DNA of 64,000 nt from Penicillium oxalicum (GCF_001723175.1 NC_064654.1:3720001-3784000), one strand, 5' to 3'. Counted from the first letter of the stretch, positions 1 through 11,907 are shown. The notes: generated from the sequence alone by a model not told the origin. Translations and numbers: made by a program.

Positions 1-621
1 ATTTTCTCGGCGCGTATATTGGATTATGGGCTGGTTTATGATGGAAGCCGGTGCGAGGAGTTTTCGGGGCGGAGCTCACTTTTTTTGCTTATCTGCATGG
101 TGTTCGAATGGACTAGTCAGAGATACACCTATTTTTATTCTTCGTTCTATGGAAATCCATCCATGTGAGCACACCCTGTGTTCTACGGCTCTCATTGACA
201 TCGACTTGTAGGACGTGAGACTAGGGAGTTTCTTGCGGCGGGTTATGTCGTCAGACCGGACAAGTTACAGATGATTCGGAGACCTCGGGCATTCCTGCTT
301 CCAAAGGTCTCCAACACAGGATGCATGAGATTGTCTCGATCATACGTATGTTTTCTTTTTACAATTTGAAGAGACATCAACATGCTTTCATCAATACTCA
401 AGGCAAAAATACAGCAATTCAGAATCCTAAACTGCTCTTCTACTTGAGAGAATCAAACGTACAGCCAAGCCACGCGGAGAGTCCAGCCGCCAAAAACACG
501 TGCGGGTCCCTTCCGCCCGACAGCTCCAACGGGTCCTCCACTTCCAGGTCAACATCCGCCTGTCTGTTGAATCTCCCCCCGTCTCCCTTCTGCGATCCGG
601 TGCTGCTGCTTACGATTCGAC
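1..621. other. Intergenic start of window
   Basis: No gene is supported here. Short open frames exist on both strands but none has domain-like composition or splice support. The last 100 bases before position 622 are C/T-rich, as is usual for leaders of filamentous fungal genes, so they are probably the promoter and 5' UTR of the capping-protein gene. Confidence 0.5.
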
Positions 622-2044
622 ATGTCTTCGACCATTGAGCTTGTGTCGTCTTTTATTGAGGGCGCTCCTCCTGGCGAGGTATGGTGTCCATCCTTCCGCG
701 GAGAGCTCTCTCCCTCGTCCAGCATTACCCCTCGTCCTTCAGTCGCCCCTCTACCAATCTCATGCGGCCCTTCACTCAAATCCGGCTCAACTTTGGCTGA
801 CGTTCAGGTTCCGGTCTTTTTTCATTTAGCTCGCCGATGTTGTTGCTGGTACGAATTCCGCCTTTCCTTGCAATTAAATCCTAGCCGTCGCGACTGTCTT
901 CCAAGCACTTGCCCGCAATGCACAATCTGTTGCTGGGATTCCTGCTGAGTCTTGACGCCCGATTATAGATGTGCAGACTCTGACCTCCGATGGCGACGAC
1001 ATTCTCCCTTCCCTTGCTCCCGCCTTTGCTCGATACAACGAGAGCCAGCTGGCCACCGTGAAGCTTCCTGGGTCAAGTCAAGAGGTGCGCGGAGTGAAAT
1101 ATCCATTATGAACGAGCCGTGCGTGATGGACCCGAAAGGTTCATTGGATGCTGATGAGCGGGCTGTCCTCAGGTGATTGTCAGCGAGTTCAACCGACTGG
1201 AAGACAACCGGTACTTCGACACAGAGAGCCAGACCTCATTTGAAATCGACCACACCACCCAGGTGAGCTTCTCTTCTCTTTGGTAGCCTCAACACCATTC
1301 ACGTACCGTGTCAGAAGATGACTGACCAAGATGCGATTAAAGACCGCCTCAAATGCGCAATCCCTACCTCTTGAATCCCAAAACGCCGATTTGATGTGAG
1401 AGTGAATCGATTGTACGCGCTCGCGTTGCGCTGTCTGACCTTTACCGCAGTAAATCCCTGCTTAAATCGCTCGGTGTTCACGCAAAAGAGCACTATCCCA
1501 ATTGCTCGTATGGTGTCTACCCCATCGAGAACGACTCAGCTGTGGCGATTCTTCTGGTTGCCAACCGCTACTCTCCCAACAACTTCTGGTACGTACCGAC
1601 TCGAGGATGTGATTTCCTTCTCAACGCACCCATTAGAGCTCTATCGGGCACGGAGTACCTTTGGCCCTCACTGATCTTGCTTCTTTTCTCAGGAACGGCC
1701 GTTTCCGCGCTATTTACCAGGTCCCCGTCTCCGCCGCGTCCACCTCCGTGACGGGTAAGATCCATGTGGATGTACATTACTATGAGGATGGCAATGTCGC
1801 CATGAATACCACGAAGCCGATCAAACTGTCAGTCAACTCAGTCACTGCCGAGTCCATCATCTCTCGCATTGCAATTGCCGAGCGCGACTACCAGGAGGAG
1901 CTGAATCGGGCCTTTGTGCAGATGGCCGAGGGTGCCTTTAAGGGACTCCGACGGCAGCTGCCCATCACCCGCCAGAAGGTGGAATGGGAGAAGGTTGGCG
2001 GGTATCGCTTGGGACAGGATATTTCTGGAGGAAAGGGACGGTAG
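622..2044 (+). CDS. cap1: F-actin-capping protein subunit alpha (CapZ alpha)
   Basis: This is the alpha subunit of the heterodimeric actin capping protein, which with the beta subunit blocks barbed ends of actin filaments, mainly at cortical patches. Seven exons join in frame: 622-678, 830-848, 969-1084, 1173-1262, 1343-1395, 1451-1588 and 1693-2044, giving 274 aa, close to the usual 265-285 aa. The N-terminus (SSTIELVSSFIEGAPPGEL) and the C-terminal stretch after about residue 200 (VNSVTAESIISRIAIAERDY, then a basic tail with RRQLPITRQKVEWEKVGGYR) are typical of the family; the C-terminal tentacle binds actin. Exon 2 is only 19 nt. The symbol follows the yeast name CAP1; family identity is firm and exon borders are inferred from splice consensus. 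Confidence 0.93.
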
Positions 2045-2855
2045 TGGATCCACTCAACTTCGGAGCATGAAGGCATGCACATTCCGTCCATAGGCAGGCC
2101 CGGGCAATGGACAAATACCATTTCTTGCACATTAATTGCAATCTTCCAAAGACGACCATCGGTCAATTAAACCACCGCTTACTACGTGGGTCATTTTTGC
2201 ATCAGTCATCGGGCGAGATTCGAGAGTCGTTTGCGATGGCAGCCGATTCACAAGTAAATCACTTTAAACAGCCAGATTGGCCCGCCCGAAGTTTGGTGGA
2301 ATGAGTCTCGACGCCTTCTTCCAAATGAAGGAGGTGTCTGTCCCTCGTCCGAACTTATGTTCAAATGTCTTTCCTGTCCCGCTCGACAGGCGTTGACCTT
2401 CAAGAGAGTATCGTTTCAGTCGTAACATGAACTTGACGAATCAAGTGACATGCCCGCCTCTCCTACGCCACGAGTTGGAACCCCCTTACTTCCTCCATCT
2501 ATCGTTTCGCCAGTTTCGTGAATTGAAACTAGCATCCGCCTCTGGCAAATACAAAAACAGCTTCAATCCAACTGCACACCCTTGGTTGGAGATGCAGACT
2601 GTATCAGACTGGACTTTCCCACCGACCACTAACCAACTGGCAGCGTAGAGAGTCAGAGACTCGGCCTTGTCCCGCTAGAGACCACTCTGGCCCGCGATGA
2701 ATAAGCAAACTGCCGACCTCCGTGATGCCAAGGAGGAACTACTAGTTTGACAACCTTCTCGACAACGTTGGGTTATCTCCTTTCTCCAGCATAGAAAATT
2801 GGATACCTCTTTGAAACCCCTGCAACGCCAAACCTGCATCCGACTGAGGGCAATT
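2045..2855. other. Intergenic region between cap1 and the PEX11 gene
   Basis: No convincing gene. It holds the 3' flank of the capping-protein gene and the promoter of the PEX11-like gene. An ATG at 2697 opens a 16-codon frame that could be an extra upstream exon of the PEX11 gene or a uORF; no homologous sequence is visible in it. Confidence 0.45.
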
Positions 2856-3725
2856 ATGGTTTCCCAATTAGGTCGATTCTTGAACTCGGGGCCGGGACTA
2901 GAAAAGACTCTCCGTTTGATCCAGTCCCTCTCGCAGATCGCCGCAGTGTTTACTGTGGGCAGTACTGCCGTGCGCTTTACCACGGCCAAAGCGCAATTGG
3001 CGCTGAGTATGTTGTTTGATACCTTCAGATTCCATTCCTCCTTTTCGCATGTATGGAGGTTTGGTTCTCCCTGGTTCTCCCTATACTGACTCGACCCTGC
3101 GCCCTCCCACATCAGCTCGTCGGTTCTTCCGATTCTTTGGCTTCATCGGATCATTTCAGCATGTCTCTGACTTGCTCGGCAAGGATGGCGTGAACTCCGT
3201 CGCCGGGTGGCTAGATCTGGCCAAATACACCTGCTTTGCACTATATTTCCTGCTTGAGGACTTGACTATTGTACGTGGGTATCTACAACTAGGAAAAACA
3301 CGAGTGGTCCCTGAGGATGGAGCTAATTCTGATAGCTTCACGCCATGAACATCTATCTTGTCTCCTGGGAAGGACGAGTGATGCAAGAAGCCAATACCTT
3401 TTGGTTCTACGCTTTGGCATTCTCCATCGCAGGGGCAATGTATGCGTTGCTTTTCTCTTCCCCGGCAAAGCCTCTTCCAGAGAACACAGCCACCAAGGAA
3501 AAGGCCACTCCCAAACCAGACCAGGGAAAGACCAAGGCGGCTAGTCCAGCTGGCACCGCAGAGACTGGCAACTTCAAATTAGTACGACAAATCGTTGCGG
3601 AGAGTTGCGATCTGTTGCTCCCAGCCACGCTTTTGGGGTGGATGCGCACGGGAGACTTGATTGTGGGATTGACCATGGTGCTGAGCACGCTTCTCACCAG
3701 TATGGAAATCTGGAAAGGAGTGTGA
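2856..3725 (+). CDS. PEX11-family peroxisomal membrane protein
   Basis: PEX11 proteins drive elongation and division of peroxisomes from within the peroxisomal membrane. Exons 2856-3006, 3116-3270 and 3336-3725 join to 231 aa. The N-terminal amphipathic part (LNSGPGLEKTLRLIQSLSQI) matches the membrane-remodelling helix region of the family. RRFFRFFGFIGSFQHV and a C-terminal segment (GDLIVGLTMVLSTLLTSMEIW) are also typical. A Lys/Pro-rich loop at about residues 155-180 (EKATPKPDQGKTKAA) separates two hydrophobic regions. The start at 2856 is the first in-frame ATG in a sensible context; the same frame is open upstream only from a TTG. It is closest in shape to the PEX11C-like fungal branch. 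Family assignment is strong, the subtype is inferred. Confidence 0.85.
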
Positions 3726-3994
3726 TGGGAACAGAAGTGGGCTTTACCCTCGAGACGATGATGGAATTTTGCAGTCATGAACCGAATAAGTCGAGGTGGA
3801 AGGCTCCTTCGCTCAACTAATTGACATCCGAACTTCTCGACCCGAAAGCATCATATGAGGGGAAAGGTCTAGACATTGCCAGAGGGAAAACGACGAAATA
3901 GAAAGACTGATTGGTCAAAAAAACGATCGCCCAATAACTTAAATTGGGTCACCCTCAATGGGTAGTCCACCTTTCCGAACAACCTCAATTCTTA

Positions 3995-6029
3995 TCAGAA
4001 AATCGCAACATCGTCCGTCAACTCTAGGGTCCCATCTTCCAGAGAGGGAGCACCTTCAATATCCACTATGCCCACAAACGTCCCTGCAAGCTTGGAAACA
4101 GTGTTTGAAGGGTACTTCAACGCCGCCGGGGAACCGAAGTTGTTCAAAACCACACACCGTAGACGGTTCTTTTTTTCCCACGGCATCATGTCGGGACCTT
4201 TTCCTGGCAAATGCTCGACTGGCACTAGCACCACCGTGGTCTGAAACGCTTTGGTCCATTCCTCAAAGGGGACCGTCATGAACCCTGGGGCGAAAATGCC
4301 ATGCCCTGCACTGTTTCCCTCATACGTGTAGAACATGCACTTTATCCACAGGGGGTTATCATTTGTATAGTTCTGCAGATCAAACATTCGGAACCCCGAC
4401 AGACCATGCATGATCAAGTACTGATGATCTCGCGAATACTCCAAGGTTGGCAACGCAAATTGATTCGCTGGGATGGGAGGCGGCGCGGGTGCCGGTTCAC
4501 CCACATATCGTGGTGGAGGTGGCTTGAAGCGTTGCGCCAAATGAACAGACGAGAGGAAATACTCCAGAGAGGTGAAAGTGGGTATCTTTTGGGTTTTATT
4601 TCGGACTTCGACCAGACTTGGCCAGACCGGTTTCATGGTGGTACTGGGTTGACGCATGGCTGTTGCGAACAGCAGCATTCGCCACTGGTAGATCTTGAAG
4701 ATTTCACAAAGCATTCCCTCGCGATGAACGGCAAGCCTGTCACTTTCTGGCAAAGCGCTGGCCTGCTGTTGGTATATGGCAATGTCAACTTCCAAGGCAC
4801 CTATGATGGTGTTGACTTCGATATCAGCCAACTGCGAATACTGGCCCCGTTCACGGTTCCATCGAGCATTCAATAGGGATAGAGGACTTTGGGCAGTGTA
4901 AAACACCAGTCCCGTTCCTGCAAGACAAAGAGAAACCGTCAGCTTGTGGAAAGCATTTCTAAATCCAAAGGGGCAAAAAGCAAAAAAGGAAGAAAAAGGA
5001 AAAAGAACAAAGGGCAAAAACCAGACGCGAATACTTACGAACGACACGATCCATCATTTGGCGCGCGTCAACATGGTAAGCTGCGTCAAAACACCACGGT
5101 TTAAAGTACAAAGACCGTTTGTCTCGGGGGGCCGGGAAATTTTCAAAGGGATCTTCTTGCGGATCTTCAGCTTGTCGACGAAGATAAAAAACAATGGTAC
5201 TTGCAATTGACGAGGCCACCAAGATCAAATCCGCAAGATCCGCTTGGCCTCGAATCGAAGTGACATCCAACGGCCTGGCATAGCGGTCCAGAAACACCGC
5301 GGGCGGAGGATCTGCATGACGATTGGGATGGCTGAACAGCACACCTTCCTGGAAACACCAAAGGGATTGAAGCCATTGCTCGGAAAGGTTGGCGGCCTCG
5401 AGCTTAGCCACCACGTCCTCCACTTCCACCACCGTTCTGGTCAGGCTGGGGTACAAGGGAAAATTGCAGCACGCCTGGATAGCCTGCTCTAACGGACCAT
5501 TTTGACCCCATTCTCCGTTGTGCGCCCAGATAAGACCACGCTTGGAGTTGGGATAGACATAGCGCATTTTGTTCATTTCCTGGTCCAAAACGGGCAGAAG
5601 CTCCGGATGAATCTGATACTGCGCCTTGCTCGGGTCGGGAGGTTGGACAAACCCCTGAGGAATACACGCCCAGTCCCACCACACAAACCTCAACCCAAGA
5701 GTTCCAAGAGCCTTGCGCGCATCGGCAACGGTGAATTGCTCCTCTGTCTGCCCGGGGGCTTTAATGGCGATAGGGAACACCCACGACAGTGGTTGATTCT
5801 TGGCATCGTGACCAATATCAAACGCGGGATATCGATCATCATCTGGATCGGGACCGTTTCTGGCAAACCGGGTCCGGTCTTTCCATCTACCCCAAGCATA
5901 CGAGATGGCACCAAATCCTTTGCTTCGTAGATCAGAGCGGAAATCTTTCCAGCAGTCGTCGAATCGGCGTATGGTCCATCTATCCAGATCAAGTAGGAAT
6001 GCAGGACGGTCTTCGGGGAGCTTGTTCAT
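3995..6029 (-). CDS. Heterokaryon-incompatibility (HET) domain protein
   Basis: HET-domain proteins trigger or modulate cell death after fusion of unlike hyphae; many family members have no known partner. Two exons, 5039-6029 and 3995-4917, join across a 121-nt intron (gtaagt...tgcag) to 637 aa. The HET core lies in the first 300 residues. It shows FGAISYAWGRW, then VWWDWACIPQG, then a tyrosine/serine-rich part (MRYVYPNSKRGLIWAH) and WLQSLWCFQEGVLFS; these are the conserved blocks of the family. The second half has a proline-rich stretch (FKPPPPRYVGEPAPAPPP) and no repeat domain such as WD40 or ankyrin. The start at 6029 (MNKLPED) is preferred to an in-frame ATG 38 codons upstream because the HET homology begins soon after. 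No NACHT or TIR partner gene is adjacent. Confidence 0.85.
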
Positions 6030-6737
6030 GGCGGGGCAAATACAATGAAAGTGAAAAGAGAGGGCCTCTTTGATCTCCAGCCACACTCTGAACCTGAGCG
6101 GGTGAAGGGCGAATATTAACTGGAATGTATAGATATATTCCACTGGGAAAGTTTATGGTTCCACGTGTGTAAAAGGCATCCACGAGGGGGGGGAAAGAGA
6201 GAAAGAAAGAAACAAGATCATCGCCCAAGAGAGTCATGTCTCCTCTGAGGTGAGCCCTTTCCCAATGCAGTTTGAGTTCATTAAACATGATCACCTGTGA
6301 CGTTCAGCCAGCCACAGTAAATCAGGTGAGCATTTCTCAAAAAGTAAATGAATGTCTCGATCTTTTAACTTCCAAGATTGGCACAAACCTAGATTGATCT
6401 GGAAAAGTCTTCCCATCTCGACACTGGTTCTGGGCTAGGCGATGAGGCCATCGTGCTTGAGAAAAGACCCAATTTTAATAAAAACAATCCAAGCGAGGGA
6501 CCCAGATTGCGTATGGTAACGGGACTCTATTCAGCCGTTTCTAGTTCGCCTTGAAGATGGGGGTTGCCCGGTACAAAAAGACATGGCCCTGGCCAGTTAC
6601 GTGGGATCTAGTGACTTTGGGATCCCATAGATAGAGAAATGATTTAATTTCGAAACTTCAACCCCGTCTGACAGTGTGACTTGGGGGACGAAGCACTCCA
6701 AGAGCAAGTTCTTATAGTAGACTTCCATACGAGACAA
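6030..6737. other. Intergenic region (divergent/3' flank)
   Basis: It holds the promoter of the HET gene on the minus strand and the 3' flank of the unknown 559-aa gene. A short A/G-rich run with aaagaaagaaac lies near 6200. Nothing else is recognised. Confidence 0.45.
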
Positions 6738-8488
6738 TCATACATTCAAGCTTGGCCAAAGTTTACATGTGTGTGGACAAGCAGCTCTGACATCTGCGGT
6801 GTAGTCCTCAAAAGAACATTCTCCTCGCGTCTGCGTCTGTTGAAGAAGTACTTGACTTTCCCGACTGGGAGGGCCAATGACGGCAGTTTTCACGGATTGA
6901 CCATTGATCTCCTGAGAAGACGCCTGATCCAGAATTTCGCTGGAAAAATTCTGGTCAAAAGCCCCGCCGATGATGGCTTGACCGAGGACGCGGACAGATA
7001 GATTGACGCCGCGGAGACTTGCTAGGTCACTCATAGGCAGAGTCGGGCCAAAAACCCTGGGGCTAATGAGAAGTCAGCTTGAAAATGACTTCTTTTATGT
7101 TTGATCAACCTTGTGTAGAGAAATTCTACTTACGACAGTACAAAAACAGGTGCGGTTTCCGCCAGTCGTCCATAGGGACTCGTATCAGCAATGAAGTATT
7201 TCCGTTCAACAAATCTTTCCTGGTCATTTGTACTCAAATATTCGTGCTGAATGTGACGGCGTAAGCTTTCGAGCTTTTCGGTAATCTTGGGAAGCAGTAG
7301 ACCCGGTAAGGACAGAGCCAGTGGATCGAGTATCGCCTTCGACTGCGGGCCTAGGGGCAGCTCAAGATTGCTAACTGGGATAATTACATGGGGAGTGATG
7401 TAGAATTGAACAAGTTTCTGAACCATCATGGTAAGTTTCGCCGGATCGATGACACCCACCAAACAGTCCACGAATGGTAAGAGTAGATCCATCAGCCGGG
7501 GCTCCAACTTTGTATTCGCGATGAGCAGGTCAGGTTCAACGGCCACGCCCAAAGGCTGCTTGGCATCGGCTTTGACGAGAAGTGACAAGGCAAAGACAAA
7601 CTCTCGGAGGCCAATTTCACCTTCCATACCGGGTATAGGCGGGAAGATATCATTGAATATTGGGCTGAGAAATGAAGGAACAGGACTCTCTGGGCTGCTC
7701 GTTTTACCAAGAATGTATTCATTGAGACGTCGCGCGGCGATCTTTTTCGTGCCGGGTGACAGTTCTGGTAGATGAGCATTCGGGTTCAAATTCAATGCCG
7801 GTTGAACGAGTGAACAGTTAGTCCACAGGTCCATTTGTCTCTCGTCATTTTCAGTGCTGGCAGCACCCTCTGCATCACCTGGGTCCGCACCAGACCACGT
7901 CGCGCCCAGGAAATAGATCGGCGCGGACGAGGCACCCAGGGAGCCAGGCAAGTACATGAGACAAGCCTCGACGGGAACATTGGTGATGACCGGTCCCTGT
8001 GATGAGACCGGTTCAAGAAAAACGGCATACAACAGCCACGCGTAGAAGATAGAAAGCGGAAGGAGATAGCTCTCCAAGGTCGGATTCCCTGCATCAGGCG
8101 GGCGCACTACGCTAAAAATGTAACCGAGTGCGTTCGGAGCGTCCGCAATGGGTACTAATGTGTCGTTAGGGCCAAATCGAACCTCGACGGGACTAATGCG
8201 GCGTAGCGAGTCTGGAAACCCTGGTGCGGATCTGATTCGAATCGGGACGATCCCATCTCCGCTGGCCGATGGTGCGGGAAAGAAAGCATCGAGAAGGCGT
8301 GTTACATCGACTTCTCTGTGCGGTGGGATTCCATATTCCGCTGGACTCTCTCGCAGGCCTTGTATCCACTCTGTGATGAATTTTGAGATTTTACTTTGGC
8401 CACTCCGATCACTGTGTTGCCATTCACGGACGCGAAAAACGGCACTGTCGAGTTTGCCTCCAAAGGCTGTAAATGCGTCCCAGGACAT
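6738..8488 (-). CDS. Unrecognised fungal protein, 559 aa
   Basis: I do not recognise this family. Two exons, 7134-8488 and 6738-7062, join in phase (intron gtaagt...attag, 71 nt) to 559 aa. The start at 8488 (MSWDAFTAFGGKLD) is the in-frame ATG nearest to a conserved-looking N-terminus; an upstream in-frame ATG would add 35 residues rich in S, E and H. The protein is acidic to neutral, has no signal peptide, and has no clear membrane span, although LLPLSIFYAWLLYAVFLEPV at about residues 170-190 is hydrophobic. Proline-containing strands and a C-terminal part rich in Q and S (TQTRGECSFEDYTADVRAAC) suggest a soluble intracellular protein. Codon use and clean splicing argue for a real gene. Confidence 0.7.
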
Positions 8489-9380
8489 GGTTTGATTTTG
8501 CTTTGAGCCTGTGTGATGAGCGCTCGTATAGATCTCTGATGATTCCGACTGTGCGTGTTCGCTCTGGTGGATTTGGGTGTACCCAGAAAGCAAAAATCAT
8601 CTTCTTTTTATACTCTTATACTTTCAACCCTCCCAGACACGGCTCGGAAAGTATCCACAGATCCATGAGGTTCACGTAGCCGAGCCATTGGGTTCGGGAG
8701 TGGGCCTAGAACGGGAGCTAACAAAGCCTAAATGCCTCCAGACTGGTTCAGGGCATGGTGATGTGCGGAGAAGCGAGCACATGGTCCAAGAGTTCGCGTG
8801 AGATTCCTCCCGATTGGGCTATCCAGTAGACCCTGCGACGGCATTCAGCTGCTCGTATTCTCGTTTATCGAGGTAACGGGCAGAGCGCCAGAGGGGTTTC
8901 TTGGGCAATTTCTTGCGAGAGACGTGATACACTCGCTCGAGGCTTCCAGCTCCAATCATCTTCATGAAGACTCAACAGGGGCGTTTTGTCACCACGGGTT
9001 CGCCGCTCCAAACATTCTCAAAGGGATGGTTCGTGGTGGGATGATAACGGCGGTGGCTGACTTCGGGCCCAGCTGAAGACTCGAGAGATCCGCTACCCGT
9101 CCGAACTCTCCTGCGCAGTTGAACTTTGCCCGTGCAGGAGACTCGGTCGCTTGATTCTGGCCCAGACCTCGAGTCCCCCTCATACACTATCCGTCTGTCC
9201 TTCTATCCCCTCAAGAAGTAGCAGAAATAACAGCCCCTCTTTTGCCGTCTCTCTATTTCTATAATGCCTGCGCAACACAATTCAAAGATCAATTCAAGAG
9301 AGAGAGAAAGGAAAAACACGCATTTCAACAGAACCTCAACAGAACCGTACATTGCTCAGTCGTTGAATCCCCAGACAAAA
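8489..9380. other. Intergenic region, divergent promoters
   Basis: This separates the minus-strand 559-aa gene from the plus-strand small ORF at 9381. Short open frames (for example 8798-9076) show no domain features. The last 100 bases are A-rich with agagagagaaaggaaaaacac around 9298-9318. Confidence 0.4.
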
Positions 9381-9782
9381 ATGGAAAGGCTGCCAGACGG
9401 CGTCACCCGTGACGGTGACCAGGACAACCTTGAAGCGCCCGTCCCAATTCCGTCGCCAGTCAAGGTAGATCTTCCTCCCAACTCGACCTGGACCAATGAG
9501 AGCGGACATCTGGAATTGTCGACTTTCTTTGACCCTTCGAAACCAAACCTCTCTCGAGACTTTGGTATTGACGGTCTACAACCTGTGATTCGCGCCATGG
9601 GCCATGACACCTTTCTTTTACGAGATGCCTCGGGCAACTTTTATCAATGGAGCATCTCGGATGGGGCCATGTGGCAACTGCTTGGCCTCGAGGATCTCGA
9701 TGAGGCTGTGCACTCTATCATGCGCGATAGCGGCATCTTGTCGAAGACGCAGATTTGGAACTTGGAGAGATCAGAAGGGTAA
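9381..9782 (+). CDS. Small hypothetical protein, 133 aa
   Basis: An uninterrupted frame of 133 codons from MERLPDGVTRDG; an in-frame ATG at 9264 would add 39 low-complexity residues. The composition looks coding: an acidic, proline-rich first part (APVPIPSPVKVDLPP) is followed by a compact stretch (IRAMGHDTFLLRDASGNFYQ, WSISDGAMWQLLGLEDLDEA). It ends only 43 bp from the stop of the convergent minus-strand gene at 9826. No domain, signal peptide or membrane span is seen and I assign no function. Confidence 0.5.
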   Translation: MERLPDGVTRDGDQDNLEAPVPIPSPVKVDLPPNSTWTNESGHLELSTFFDPSKPNLSRDFGIDGLQPVIRAMGHDTFLLRDASGNFYQWSISDGAMWQLLGLEDLDEAVHSIMRDSGILSKTQIWNLERSEG

Positions 9783-9825
9783 CGGGGCTCATGTATGGCA
9801 TCTGCATTCGTGGCGACTCGAATCC

Positions 9826-10692
9826 TCATGGGTTAAAGATCCGAATCACGTTATCATCATCATGAACCAGCTCCACGCTGGAAGAAAGCGACGCAAAGTC
9901 GAGTTTGCATTCTTGCGAAAAGTCCAAATCATCGGGGGTGGGGTCATTCGCATCCAGCGCCCTTGGCACAATGTAGAAGACTTGACTCGGCCCAATTTGA
10001 TAATCCGTTCGAGGGCCCGGGGTAAATGAGGCGTAGATGCCTACGAGCGCATTTCCCGAAGTGGACAGACCGAGGCCGGCAATCCAATGATCTGGTGAGA
10101 CGGAATGTTTAGCGAGCTGGAATTTTCAACCTTTGACCAGTCAAAGGAGAGTGGTCAGTGTCGTAAGCAACATACTGTTTTTGGCCTTTTCAAAGGTAAA
10201 CCCGCCAGGTGTTCGCAGGCAAAAGGCACCGATCTCCCCCTGATCGTCGGCAGGTCCAGCCCAGGAGGCAAAGAAAGGCGTAGCTGAGGAGGCATCCATG
10301 GCACAGGTCGTCCCCCGGTGAAAGTTGGAGGTCCGGCCACTGCCGAGCGTCACGGCACATCGATCCAAAACACGCAGGTGAACAGAGTCATCTTGCTGGT
10401 TGACCCCACAGATGGCATGGTACTTGTCGCGGGGAAAGGTAAAGAAAGCGTTTCCTGTTCGGGCGGCAACGTCTCGGGCGACCAAGATGGCGTGGGAAGT
10501 GAGCCTTTCCACCGTCGGCTTCACCGATGGGGGCTGGCTGAAAAGAGCGTAGCTTTGGCTCGCGCCTGTCTTGTTGAGAAGAGTGATGGTATACGACGCA
10601 CCGCCGTTGAACAGGCTTCTGGCCATGAGATCCAATTGAGGCATGGTATCACTGAAAACCTTAGCCTGAGCCAAAGGGACCTCGTCGGCCAT
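9826..10692 (-). CDS. Unknown protein, paralog A of a divergent pair
   Basis: Two exons, 10176-10692 and 9826-10091, join (intron gtatgt...caccag, 84 nt, phase 1) to 260 aa. The protein resembles its divergent neighbour at 11158. Both have an N-terminal block of the form Y-x-(I/L)-T-x-x-N-x-TG-x-x-Q-x-YA-x-FS-x-PP, a central YAICG, a G-(A/S)-F block, and then F-x-x-x-x-AKNN, after which the intron falls at the same codon and phase. The second exon has GIYASFTPGPRTDYQIGPSQ against GTFTPYPNSSYQIQPQMVYH. No signal peptide or membrane span is visible, so a cytosolic beta-rich protein is likely. The start is the first ATG of the frame. Function is unknown. Confidence 0.72.
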
Positions 10693-11157
10693 TCTGGACG
10701 GCTGCGATGTAAAGAGAAAAAGGTCCGTCGTCGATGAAAGCGGGGTTTGTTGGGGAAATTCGCAGAGGCGAAGCGCCGGCGAGAAGTACGCTAGTGGCTG
10801 ATGAAAGTGTAAGTTTGTGTGTGTGTGGAGGGTAGGTTCAATTCGCGAGCGTCACTTTTATCGAGGTTGGAGTGATGAAGCCCTTTCAGCTGAGATGGTT
10901 CCATCACGAGGACTATCTCAATTCTTCACTCATGACATTTCTCATCACGCCAGTCGGGGAAAAAGATGGTCAATCCAACCGAGAGGAGGGGTGCTTGTCC
11001 AGGGCAGCTTTACAACTATTTAAAGACAAAGATATTTCCGCTTCAAATGATCATCACAACATTCAGCTTGTACAACTCCTCTCAAGGGCCTCGTTCAGTC
11101 AGCTTCTCCTGCAAAAGATCCTCCCACCAGTTCCACTTTTGATCAAATTCATCCAAA
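10693..11157. promoter_or_regulatory. Shared bidirectional promoter region of the paralog pair
   Basis: The 465 bp between the two divergent start codons must hold both promoters. It contains a short GT run (10813-10828), and a TATTTAAA box at 11017-11024, about 135 bp before the plus-strand ATG. On the minus strand GATAAAAG lies near 10855-10862, about 165 bp before the other ATG. The last 100 bases before 11158 are C/T-rich with TTCCACTTTTGATC. Confidence 0.45.
11017..11024 (+). promoter_or_regulatory. Probable TATA box (TATTTAAA) of paralog B
   Basis: TATTTAAA lies 134-141 bp upstream of the ATG at 11158, a usual distance for fungal promoters with a leader. The assignment rests on sequence and spacing only. 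Confidence 0.4.
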
Positions 11158-11907
11158 ATGCCTAACCAGTACCGCCTTACCGTTCGCAACCAGACTGGTG
11201 GTCCCCAGGACTATGCCTTCTTCTCGGCACCACCTCTTGTCTCGGGCGCCATGTCGGGCGAGATTTGGAGCAACGTCCTCAAAGCTTCTCCCAGTACCCC
11301 AAATGGCAGCGTGGCGATGCTCGACGTCTGGCCGACCTATTATGCCATCTGTGGCCGGTATGAGGGAAAGCCTGAGCAGCGTGTGCGTGTCTCCGTCAGC
11401 AAGTCTGTGCCCATCAATCTGGGATCCAAGACGAGTGGCAAGGTCGTCATGGGCAGCACCACCGCTTTGCAGGTCATCAACCGCGAGGTTCCTGATTTGG
11501 GTCCACCCACCGACCCCGGTGCTGGCAAGCTGGGATCCTTCCAACTGCTGACCGGCAAAAACGAGTTTACTATCAACGAGGCCAAGAACAGTGAGTGGTT
11601 TGCCTTGCGTGGTGATTTGCTGGGCATTGGCTAACGGCAGATAACAGATAACATCATGGTTGGAATTGCCAATTCAAAGGACTCGGATATCTTCTCTGCC
11701 ATGGGCACTTTCACCCCGTACCCAAACTCATCCTACCAGATCCAGCCCCAGATGGTTTACCATGTGGCCACCGGCGAAAGATTCTCGGTTGGTGAGTTGG
11801 TCAAGGTCGAGCGGATCGGAGCCACCATGGCGGTGGACTTTAACATCCGTGGAAGCAACGATATTGTGCTGATCCACAATGAGAATGGGGAATTCGAATT
11901 TGCTTGA
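11158..11907 (+). CDS. Unknown protein, paralog B of a divergent pair
   Basis: Exons 11158-11590 and 11648-11907 join to 230 aa. The intron (gtgagt...aacag) uses the second of two nearby AGs, since the first gives a stop after two codons. The N-terminus (YRLTVRNQTGGPQDYAFFSA) begins three residues after the start, so the protein opens directly with the conserved beta-like block. The rest reads as short strands with many G, N, S and T. The sequence has no signal peptide, no membrane span and no cysteine pattern. Similarity to the gene at 9826-10692, the head-to-head order and the same intron phase point to an inverted tandem duplication. Function is unknown. Confidence 0.78.
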
